This document shows, one piece after another, positions 1-5,170 of a DNA stretch of 32,267 bases (position 1 is the first letter of the stretch; each line of letters starts with the position of its first letter). Position numbers and translations under genes: made by a program. The stretch covers positions 1-32,267 of the IMG/VR virus record IMGVR_UViG_3300032296_001406. One strand, written 5' to 3'. The stretch is from a virus. The notes under the pieces were generated by a model, which saw only the letters and a program-made list of their open reading frames with translations, was not told the DNA's origin and did not search any database.

Positions 1-369
1 GTATAGGATGCACATCATTTTATGGGCAGCTTCGCCCATAATCACACCATCTTTGTATATATCACCGCACACGCTATCCAAGTCCACGTATTCGCCAAAC
101 GTCATTGAACTTAAATCCGGCACAAAGCCCAGTTCATACACACCGATGCGCACCTTGCGTTCAAAGTCACCACTGCTTAAGCGAATGGCTGCTTCGAACC
201 GCTCAATGATTTCATCAATCACATGAACCTGTAGCAGGCGAATGCTTTCGGTACTCTTCCCTGTAATCACACGCACCTGCTCAATCTTATCGACTGCGTT
301 TTGATAGTCGATGTATTGATTCAGCGTGATGCCTTTTGCGTTAGCTGCTATGCTAAAGTTTAATTTCAT
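1..369 (-). CDS. Tail-assembly chaperone, N-terminal part (cut by window edge)
   Basis: The reading frame starts at an ATG at 369 and runs off the left edge after 123 codons. The protein is almost identical to residues 1-123 of the 200-residue protein at 31605-32207 and starts MKLNFSIAANAKGITLNQY. It is the same gene seen again across the circle junction, not a separate paralogue, unless the genome truly carries a tandem copy. On the minus strand it follows the candidate small-terminase gene (404-688) after a 34-base gap, which gives the true upstream neighbour of the full-length copy. Function as for the full-length entry. Confidence 0.8.
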   Translation of the reverse strand, partial: MKLNFSIAANAKGITLNQYIDYQNAVDKIEQVRVITGKSTESIRLLQVHVIDEIIERFEAAIRLSSGDFERKVRIGVYELGFVPDLSSMTFGEYVDLDSVCGDIYKDGVIMGEAAHKMMCILY

Positions 370-429
370 GCTCTGTTGTATTGTAGTTTTTGCTTCCTTT
401 TTGTTACAAGTCCGAATGCACGTTGATAA
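1..429. repeat. Terminal repeat, left copy (circle junction)
   Basis: Positions 1-429 align without gaps to 31839-32267, with about 25 base differences (roughly 94% identity). The last ~80 bases are identical. The repeat covers the first 123 codons of the tail-chaperone gene plus the gap before it and the end of the next gene. Gene order is continuous if 31838 is joined to 1, so this is most simply the overlap of a circular or circularly permuted genome. The mismatches mean the two ends come from related but distinct variants, or that there is a real duplication. Confidence 0.85.
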
Positions 430-688
430 CAACCGGTGCTTTCTCATCACCTGCATGTGTTACACGCGCTTGTTTTGGTTTGAAGTATTCGAGTAGGGCA
501 GTGTAATGTTTGATGTATTCTTCATCTTCCATTTCGTTCATGATGCGCATACACTTAGCTGCACCCTGCTGGGTAAACCACTCTCCTAACTCATTCCACA
601 TTTTTGTTTTTTCACTCACTGCACCTTTTGGTTTTAAGCCACCATGACCAGGCAACAAGTGTCCTTTTTCGTTTCTGCTCTTTTCCAT
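404..688 (-). CDS. Candidate terminase small subunit
   Basis: The protein is 94 residues from the ATG at 688; an in-frame TTG at 697 would add three. The N-terminus is basic and glycine-rich (HGGLKPKGAVSEKTKMW). The rest is predicted helical with acidic stretches and ends a compact domain with LLEYFKPKQARV. I know this arrangement, a short basic arm, a helical region and 'Y-x2-LLEYFKPK', from small DNA-binding proteins of Bacteroidota phages often labelled small terminase. That is memory of a family style, not a search result. It is the fourth gene of the leftward arm, directly before the tail chaperone and far from the large terminase (7568-8866, other strand), which makes the call less secure. 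A general DNA-binding protein is the alternative. Confidence 0.5.
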   Translation of the reverse strand: MEKSRNEKGHLLPGHGGLKPKGAVSEKTKMWNELGEWFTQQGAAKCMRIMNEMEDEEYIKHYTALLEYFKPKQARVTHAGDEKAPVVINVHSDL

Positions 689-787
689 GCGATTCAATAA
701 GTTTCGATAAGATATTGTTTATATTTGCTTCGTACTTGTTTTTCTCATACGAAGAAGCACCCCACAAATGATAGTATCGTTTGTTCG

Positions 788-819
788 ACACCACATCGCA
801 AGTGTGGTGTTTCTTTTTT
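788..819 (+). terminator. Rho-independent terminator facing right
   Basis: A perfect 8-bp stem ACACCACA / TGTGGTGT has a 7-base loop (788-810) and is followed on the + strand by a T-rich run (811-819). No + strand gene precedes it; it lies between two minus-strand genes. In the minus direction the hairpin is followed by CGAACAAAC, with no T-run, so it should stop rightward, antisense transcription. Confidence 0.6.
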
Positions 820-958
820 ACTTCTGTTCATACTGCGCAATACATACAGCAATGCGCTGCTGTGCATCCGGATATTCACCTTGCACCTTTGCATCACTCA
901 TGCAACGCGCGATGAATTCGTTCTTTTCTTCTTTTGGTGTTGGGGTTGGTAGGGGCAT
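818..958 (-). CDS. Small conserved phage protein (MPLPxP... type)
   Basis: This 46-residue frame starts MPLPTPTPKEEKNEFIARC and ends IAVCIAQYEQK. The pattern 'MPxPxPxxxEKxxxFIxRCMxDxxxxxEYPDxxQRxAVCxxQ' is one I recognise from many tailed phages, as a free-standing small protein or as a domain of head proteins. Its role is not known to me. The conserved Cys pair and the 'FIxRCM' helix support that it is real. The start lies 6 bases after the end of the zinc-ribbon-like gene (965-1411) in the same transcription direction, and a hairpin follows its stop. Smaller than most gene callers accept. Confidence 0.75.
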   Translation of the reverse strand: MPLPTPTPKEEKNEFIARCMSDAKVQGEYPDAQQRIAVCIAQYEQK

Positions 959-964
959 GTTATT

Positions 965-1411
965 TTATTTTTCGATTTTACCTAATTGTCTTCTAAATTC
1001 AGTAATCAAATCGCGAATGCACGATGCACACCCGGAAGGCTGTTGATGTTTACCTGTTACTTTGCTGAACCAATGATACAAAAGTTTTAGGTCTTCATTC
1101 TCAATCCTATTCGCCTTGTAGATGCGGTGAATGAATTCATCCAATGCCGCAATTTCTTCTTGCTTCCAGTCAAGCGCAAACCATTTATGCGCTGGGCATG
1201 ATGCAAATCGAAACTTAGTTTTAACAGGCATTACACAACCGCAAAGCTTTATCTTTTCTTTGTAGTGTGTCACGCTGTTTTCTTCAGGATCTACTGTTTC
1301 ACCTACGATAAGTGTTCCGCAGGATGAAGTTAGCGGTTTGAAGAACTTACATTTTTTGCACGTGTTCAATCTCTCGCGTTGAATGTGCAATGGCACGTTG
1401 AAGTTTAACAT
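965..1411 (-). CDS. Cys-rich, probably zinc-binding phage protein
   Basis: A 148-residue protein with an N-terminal CKKCKFF knuckle (about residue 18), then SSCGTL, LCGC, ASCPAHKW, and a late CASCIRDL pair near residue 128. The spacing of Cys and Cys/His pairs suggests one or two bound metal ions. The middle, GTLIVGE...LCGCVMPVKTKF...CPAHKW, resembles small zinc-ribbon proteins found next to sigma-like genes in Bacteroidota phages (recalled, not searched). It overlaps the end of the sigma-like gene by 65 bases, so the two are translated from one message and may be coupled. A transcription-related role is inference from that neighbourhood only. Confidence 0.7.
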   Translation of the reverse strand: MLNFNVPLHIQRERLNTCKKCKFFKPLTSSCGTLIVGETVDPEENSVTHYKEKIKLCGCVMPVKTKFRFASCPAHKWFALDWKQEEIAALDEFIHRIYKANRIENEDLKLLYHWFSKVTGKHQQPSGCASCIRDLITEFRRQLGKIEK

Positions 1412-1781
1412 ATTCTCTTATTCGTTTTAATGCTCGATGTATTGATGTACGAAGGTAGTTGTATGGAATACCTGTTTCGCGGCTTAATTCTTTGTAATCG
1501 AAATCGGGTTTGGAATATAGACGTAACAAAATGCTGTCGTATTCGTTTAAACGCCCGATTGCGCTGTATAAATATTCCCCATCTATGAATGCGCCTATCC
1601 ATGTTTCGTCTTGTTTGGTATCTGCCACTTCACGTTCGATGTGCAGTTCGTAGTATTTGCGGTATTTGACAGCGTAATCACTTCGGTTGCTGTGCCAAGA
1701 TAACCACAATGCACGATTTACATATTGCTCCACCTTACCACCACACACTATTTCTTTCACATCCTGCTCTGGTCTATCCAT
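1347..1781 (-). CDS. Phage-encoded sigma-like factor (sigma-70 family, ECF-like)
   Basis: 144 residues from the first in-frame ATG. Residues 94-125 (DFDYKELSRETGIPYNYLR... then ALKRIREYV) form a convincing sigma region-4 helix-turn-helix, preceded by LNEYDSILLRLY. The N-terminus carries a region-2-like stretch (VEQYVNRALWLSWHSNRS then YAVKYRK), common in small sigma-like proteins of Bacteroidota phages. The expected first helix of region 2 (ASDLLHEVLARLM) is encoded in the same frame upstream of this ATG, with no ATG, GTG or TTG to start it. The true start may be an ATT at 1880 or ATC at 1886, giving about 177-180 residues. It heads the leftward late arm and probably directs RNA polymerase to late promoters (inference). 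Confidence 0.8.
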   Translation of the reverse strand: MDRPEQDVKEIVCGGKVEQYVNRALWLSWHSNRSDYAVKYRKYYELHIEREVADTKQDETWIGAFIDGEYLYSAIGRLNEYDSILLRLYSKPDFDYKELSRETGIPYNYLRTSIHRALKRIREYVKLQRAIAHSTREIEHVQKM

Positions 1782-1900
1782 TAACCGGGCAAGTACCTCA
1801 TGCAGTAGATCACTTGCCTTTGTTTTATCGTGCGTAAGCCCTGTGGCTTTGTTCAGCCACTCATTGTAATGTTTCCCAATATGGATACTTACACAGTCGA

Positions 1901-1920
1901 TTTGTTAAAAATAGTTAAAA
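1901..1920 (+). promoter_or_regulatory. Tandem GTTAAAA element upstream of early promoter
   Basis: Two copies of GTTAAAA lie 10 bases apart (TTTGTTAAAA then ATAGTTAAAA), ending 14 bases before the -33 box of the promoter at 1935. The same doublet occurs at 8921-8940 at exactly the same distance from the promoter at 8955. It is in phase with one helical turn, so it could be an activator site or an UP-like curved element. Confidence 0.6.
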
Positions 1921-1934
1921 TGTGGTGTAACTTC

Positions 1935-1964
1935 TTGCACATTCCAAAAAATGGTGTACATTTG
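1935..1964 (+). promoter_or_regulatory. Bacteroidota-type promoter for the rightward arm
   Basis: TTG (1935-1937), exactly 19 bases, then TACATTTG (1957-1964) match the Bacteroidota consensus TTG-N19-TAnnTTTG. Transcription would start near 1971 and read the gene at 1996. A perfect inverted repeat covers the -7 box. Confidence 0.8.
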
Positions 1965-1969
1965 TACAC
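1954..1969. promoter_or_regulatory. Palindromic operator over the -7 box
   Basis: GTGTACA-TT-TGTACAC is a perfect 7+2+7 inverted repeat that includes the whole -7 box of the early promoter. A dimeric repressor bound here would block RNA polymerase. The XRE-like protein encoded at 2608-2844 in the same operon is the nearest candidate binder (inference). Confidence 0.6.
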
Positions 1970-1995
1970 GTCAAAGATAAACAAAAACACACAAC

Positions 1996-2253
1996 ATGAA
2001 CTATTTCACTTTTGAACACGACTGCGATAATGCACCATTGTCGCTTAAGATTGAGGTTGAGTATTCAATCTACCGCTTTTCAGGCAACTATTACGAGCCA
2101 TCCGAAACATCGATACAGGATGATAAATTCCAACTGTTTTGCGCTGGTATCGATTTGACTAAATGCATCATGAATAGCAAAAATGAAAAGCTAATAACTG
2201 AATTGGAGAATGCAGTTATCGATGCTATTTGGGAAAACGAAAAATATCTGTAA
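1996..2253 (+). CDS. Hypothetical early protein, first gene of rightward arm
   Basis: An 85-residue acidic protein (starts MNYFTFEHDCDNAPLSLKIE) that I do not recognise. The N-terminal half alternates hydrophobic and polar residues as in a small beta sheet (SLKIEVEYSIYRF); the C-terminal half is helical (LITELENAVIDAIWENEK). It has no signal peptide or membrane segment. The ATG is about 25 bases downstream of the predicted transcription start, so it should be the first protein made from the operator-controlled early promoter. First-position genes of phage early operons often encode host take-over proteins, but nothing in this sequence shows that. Confidence 0.7.
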   Translation: MNYFTFEHDCDNAPLSLKIEVEYSIYRFSGNYYEPSETSIQDDKFQLFCAGIDLTKCIMNSKNEKLITELENAVIDAIWENEKYL

Positions 2254-2275
2254 TCAATTTTTAATTTCAATACAC

Positions 2276-2611
2276 ATGACAAACACAATCACAATTCCAA
2301 CACGTGCCACTACTGTAATTGGCACAACTGAAATCAAGTTACCTTTTTATTTTACATCCGGTGACTGGACCAAAATCTATTGCTGCATGAATGAGAATTA
2401 CGTTCTTGTTACTGTATATGCCAATGGTAGTTCAATCCAAATCGAGAGCAAGCAGTATGAAGATGAGCATGAAGTATCATTCCGCTTAGAACGTGAAAGC
2501 AGAGATAAGCACTATGCAGCTATTGACCAGTCTGTATTCATGCACAAGTTCAGTGAAGCGCATCGCGAATTATTTTACCGAGCCAATCCACAATTAAAAC
2601 CAATCGAATGA
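2276..2611 (+). CDS. Hypothetical early protein
   Basis: 111 residues from the ATG at 2276 (MTNTITIPTRATTVIGTTEI). An in-frame ATG at 2210 also exists but would overlap the previous gene by 44 bases, so the later start, 22 bases after the previous stop, is preferred. The sequence is mostly beta-like (IKLPFYFTSGDWTKIYCC, YVLVTVYANGSSIQI), with a helical C-terminus (SEAHRELFYRANPQ). No known motif is visible. Its stop overlaps the start of the XRE-like gene by ATGA, so the two are probably translationally coupled. Confidence 0.7.
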   Translation: MTNTITIPTRATTVIGTTEIKLPFYFTSGDWTKIYCCMNENYVLVTVYANGSSIQIESKQYEDEHEVSFRLERESRDKHYAAIDQSVFMHKFSEAHRELFYRANPQLKPIE

Positions 2612-2844
2612 AAAAAGATAATCAACTTAATGGGTTGATTGCACGTACGTTGGGGAGCAAAGCCGCTCTCCTTCGTGCGATGCAAAGAAGCAATACACCC
2701 ATAGTAAAAAAGACCTTGCATAATTGGTGCGCAGATCCGGGCAGCATTAGACTTCGACAGCTAATGAATCTTAGCCAGGTGATGCAGATACCACTTTGCG
2801 AAGTAATCGATTCCATAACCATTAAACACGAAGGAGATGAATAA
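2608..2844 (+). CDS. XRE-like helix-turn-helix regulator
   Basis: This 78-residue protein is almost entirely one helix-turn-helix domain: an N-terminal helix (LNGLIARTLGSKAALLRAM), a turn with a recognition-like helix (TPIVKKTLHNWCADPGSI) and a third unit (LRQLMNLSQVMQIPLCEVIDSI). The last part is typical of Cro/C1-type proteins. It sits in the operon whose promoter carries a perfect palindrome, so autoregulation through 1954-1969 is a reasonable guess. Both ends overlap neighbours (4 bases with the upstream gene, 8 with the next), so it is part of a tightly coupled early block. No cleavage or dimerisation domain is present, so it would not be an SOS-type repressor. Confidence 0.7.
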   Translation: MKKDNQLNGLIARTLGSKAALLRAMQRSNTPIVKKTLHNWCADPGSIRLRQLMNLSQVMQIPLCEVIDSITIKHEGDE

Positions 2845-3397
2845 AAGAAGAACCACAGAACTACCAACACGTAGTGATATTTTGTACATCATGAAGAACT
2901 TTGACCACATGAGCTTTGAGCAGATGCGCAAAGACCTGAATGTGACCAATGGCAAATTGATTAATTGGTGCAAGCTGGTATTCAGTAATGATGATAAGGA
3001 GAAAAGATGGCGCGAAATAGAGCAGAACCTAAACAACTTAGAATTTCATGAAGAATTCACTGACTCGATGCAGAGTGAATACGATGTGCATGATATCAAA
3101 CGTGTAGGCGATAAGCAATTCTATACGGTTAAGCGCAAGATTGTAAATGAATATCGCATGTGTTACATGGTTACGCTTGACTATACCACCAATGTATTAG
3201 TGCGCTTTGATATTCCTGTTGAACGAAACAGCATTAAGTATTGCCCGGTTGCACTTGGCTGCGACTATGAAGTGCATTCGGTTGGCGGTTGGGAGTATTC
3301 GCACCTTGAAAGGCATCTACCTGTGGTTACCATTCAGGCAGATGAAGACTACGTGGGTAAATTTTGGTTAGCAATGTCAAACATGTTACCCGCATGA
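2837..3397 (+). CDS. Hypothetical protein with possible N-terminal HTH
   Basis: A 186-residue protein. Residues about 10-50 (TRSDILYIMKNFDHMSFEQM then RKDLNVTNGKLINWCK) look like a helix-turn-helix of the kind used by phage regulators, where each strand of the message asks whether a factor is bound. The remaining 130 residues are mixed alpha/beta, with no motif I recognise (YTVKRKIVNEYRMCYMVTLD, GWEYSHLERHLPVVTIQADE). It follows the XRE-like gene with an 8-base overlap and is itself overlapped by the nuclease gene (ATGA). A DNA-binding regulatory role is possible but unproven. Confidence 0.6.
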   Translation: MNKRRTTELPTRSDILYIMKNFDHMSFEQMRKDLNVTNGKLINWCKLVFSNDDKEKRWREIEQNLNNLEFHEEFTDSMQSEYDVHDIKRVGDKQFYTVKRKIVNEYRMCYMVTLDYTTNVLVRFDIPVERNSIKYCPVALGCDYEVHSVGGWEYSHLERHLPVVTIQADEDYVGKFWLAMSNMLPA

Positions 3398-3756
3398 AGC
3401 ATGACGAAAGCAAGATGCAGCAGCGTTGCGTTGAATGGTTTCGCTATTCATTCCCACGCATACTCATCGCATCATTCCCAAACGGTGTGTTCATTGGTGG
3501 TACACCAGTGCAACGTGCTAAGCGGTGGAACATCTTAAAAGCAGAAGGTGCTATGCCCGGAATGCCCGACCTTATGGTTTGCATGGCATCAGGTCCATAC
3601 CATGCTCTGTTCATCGAGATGAAAACCGAAAAGGGTAAGCTATCCGACACACAGAAAATCGTTCACGCGCAGCTTATCAATGCAGGTTACTGCGTCAAAG
3701 TCTGCAGATCATTCGAAGAATTCACACAAACAATTAAAACCTATTTAGAAAAATGA
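3394..3756 (+). CDS. VRR-NUC domain nuclease
   Basis: 120 residues from the ATG at 3394, which overlaps the previous stop (ATGA); an in-frame ATG at 3364 is less likely. The protein is essentially one VRR-NUC domain, a PD-(D/E)XK-fold nuclease. It shows SFPNGVF (residues 27-33), EGAMPGMPDLMV with Asp59, FIEMKTEKGKLS with the E-x-K pair Glu75/Lys77, and TQKIVHAQL with Gln87. These are the expected catalytic and core positions, all intact. Such proteins in phages cut branched or structured DNA and are found in replication or recombination modules, which fits its place here. Confidence 0.85.
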   Translation: MKHDESKMQQRCVEWFRYSFPRILIASFPNGVFIGGTPVQRAKRWNILKAEGAMPGMPDLMVCMASGPYHALFIEMKTEKGKLSDTQKIVHAQLINAGYCVKVCRSFEEFTQTIKTYLEK

Positions 3757-4166
3757 GCAAGACCAAAGAAAAGTACATGAATGCTATGCTGTATGCATGC
3801 GCACAGCCCGAATTTCAATCAAGGGAATTTGCAAAAGCATTCAAGATAAGTCATAACGTAATAACTGCCATGCATGAACTGGGTTTAATTCAAAAGGTTG
3901 GCAATGGCAAATACTGTTGGATAGTTAGGCGTGAACCTTTAGCATCCGATGTAGTAGCTATTCGCAAAAGATTAGCTGCTTACAATGCGATTGCGCGACA
4001 AAGCAATGGGCAGCTAACTATCAAACCTGTTCGCAAAGCACCTGCACCCACACCAACACCGATTGTGCATGAAGCTGAATGCGACAATAGTAATAGCAAG
4101 ATGCTATTGATTATGGCAATAGGTGCTGTAATCGGATTCATGATTGCAACTGCAATTTGGAAATAA
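3753..4166 (+). CDS. Winged-helix protein with C-terminal membrane anchor
   Basis: A 137-residue protein in three parts. Residues 1-60 look like a winged helix (helices to about 46, then GNGKYCWIVRR as the wing). Residues 61-115 are a basic, proline-rich linker (RKAPAPTPTP). Residues 117-135 (LLIMAIGAVIGFMIATAIW) are one hydrophobic segment at the very end, i.e. a tail anchor with the DNA-binding part in the cytoplasm. No signal peptide. I do not know a named family with this layout. It overlaps the nuclease gene by 4 bases and precedes the ParB-like gene, so tethering phage DNA or replication complexes to the membrane is an attractive but unproven idea. Confidence 0.7.
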   Translation: MSKTKEKYMNAMLYACAQPEFQSREFAKAFKISHNVITAMHELGLIQKVGNGKYCWIVRREPLASDVVAIRKRLAAYNAIARQSNGQLTIKPVRKAPAPTPTPIVHEAECDNSNSKMLLIMAIGAVIGFMIATAIWK

Positions 4167-4220
4167 CATAGGGGTAGCCGAAAACCTTACAGAGTAGGCA
4201 AACAAAATAAATTTTATTTT

Positions 4221-5030
4221 ATGTTATCAGTTCAAACAGAACCAATGGTGAAAGTCAGTAACCACGTTCAAAATTCTTCTCAAGTAAATCAAGTTTTTGT
4301 AACGAAAAACTTGGGCATGTTTTCTTCAATAGATGGCAATCGAGTGCCTAATCTTATTCACGTTAAGCGTTTAACCGACAGTCTACGTAAGTACGGAATG
4401 AAATGCAATCCAATTTTAGTGAATGAGAAGCTACAAGTTATCGATGGACAGCATAGGTTGTTAGCGGCAAAGGAAGTGCAATCGGAGGTTTATTTTATTA
4501 TCATTCCGGGAAGCAATCTAACCGATGTCCACACACTCAATCTCAATCAAAAGAACTGGTCAAGAAAAGATTTTATGGAAGGTTATGCCAACATGGGTAT
4601 TATCCCATACATAAAGCTTCGTGACTTTGTAAAAAAGAATGACGATTATGGTTTTAATGATTGCGTGTCTTTATGCAGCAATACCAGTTCAGTATCTGCC
4701 AGTAGCAACAAAACAGGAACAAGTGGTGGTAAAGGTCAGTACACATTAGAAGAAGGCACATGGCAAGGTAAAAATTTTACCTTAGCACAGGAATGGGCAA
4801 ATAAGATTCGAATGATCAAGCCATACTATGTTGGCTACAATCGTTCTGCTTTTGTTGGAACTATGATTGTTCTCCTGCAAAATCCCAATTTTGATTTCAA
4901 TGACTTCATGCATAAGCTAAGAATACAACCAACAGCTTTAGTTGACTGCGCTAATCGTGAGCAATACAAAACGCTTATCGAAGACATCTATAATTTTAAG
5001 CGCAGAGATAAAGTAAATCTGCGATTCTAA
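4221..5030 (+). CDS. ParB/Srx-like phage protein
   Basis: A 269-residue protein. Residues about 45-85 carry the ParB N-terminal-like core: a helix (VKRLTDSLRKYGMKCNPIL) then VIDGQHRLLAAK at 73-84, the conserved 'DGxHR' nucleotide-binding motif. After it comes a beta strand (VYFIIIP) and a helical C-terminal region without a clear HTH, so it is a stand-alone ParB-domain protein like those of many phages rather than a plasmid-partition ParB. Such proteins can be CTP-binding DNA clamps or nucleases; which applies here cannot be told. No ParA partner is encoded. A 54-base gap separates it from the previous gene, and a strong promoter begins just after its stop. Confidence 0.75.
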   Translation: MLSVQTEPMVKVSNHVQNSSQVNQVFVTKNLGMFSSIDGNRVPNLIHVKRLTDSLRKYGMKCNPILVNEKLQVIDGQHRLLAAKEVQSEVYFIIIPGSNLTDVHTLNLNQKNWSRKDFMEGYANMGIIPYIKLRDFVKKNDDYGFNDCVSLCSNTSSVSASSNKTGTSGGKGQYTLEEGTWQGKNFTLAQEWANKIRMIKPYYVGYNRSAFVGTMIVLLQNPNFDFNDFMHKLRIQPTALVDCANREQYKTLIEDIYNFKRRDKVNLRF

Positions 5031-5061
5031 TTTGGAATTGTCAAAGGGTTGTGTATATTTG
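5031..5061 (+). promoter_or_regulatory. Bacteroidota-type promoter for the replication genes
   Basis: TTTG (5031-5034), 19 bases, TATATTTG (5054-5061) match the full consensus TTTG-N19-TAnnTTTG. It starts right after the ParB-like stop codon and would give a leader of about 100 bases before the replication-initiator ATG at 5171. It lacks the tandem GTTAAAA element seen at the other two early promoters. Confidence 0.85.
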
Positions 5062-5094
5062 CAACGCTACTTCGTAATGAAAAACATTTTAAAT

Positions 5095-5158
5095 CCCATC
5101 ACTGCCGTAATGCCATAGCACTTTCGTGCGCGGAGTAGCCTTTACGTGTAGTGGTGGG
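5095..5158 (+). ncRNA. Structured leader (three nested stems) before the initiator gene
   Basis: The RNA leader can form a long interrupted hairpin. The outer stem is CCCATCACT (5095-5103) with AGTGGTGGG (5150-5158), one G-U pair. A middle stem is CGTAA (5106-5110) with TTACG (5142-5146). An inner stem-loop is GCAC-TTTC-GTGC (5118-5129). It ends 12 bases before the ATG. It could control translation of the initiator, or act as a DNA structure near the origin. It does not match a riboswitch class known to me. Confidence 0.45.
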
Positions 5159-5170
5159 TATTTTATTCCA

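Noticed and set aside
612-794. 60-residue minus-strand frame starting MVSNKRYYHLWG
   Set aside because: Overlaps the candidate small-terminase gene in another frame, begins beside a terminator hairpin and has no recognisable content.
725-1046. Two + strand frames of 75 and 92 residues, Cys/Phe-rich
   Set aside because: Antisense to the 46-residue MPLPTP gene and the zinc-ribbon-like gene; composition is that of a reverse-complement shadow.
1972-1979. TATCTTTG on the minus strand, as a promoter for the sigma-like gene
   Set aside because: No TTG at 19 bases; the expected position reads GTT. A factor-dependent promoter remains possible.
5126-5170. GTG start for the initiator, adding 15 residues
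   Set aside because: The GTG forms part of an inner hairpin of the leader and the added residues (RGVAFTCSGG) look non-coding; the ATG at 5171 has an A-rich leader.
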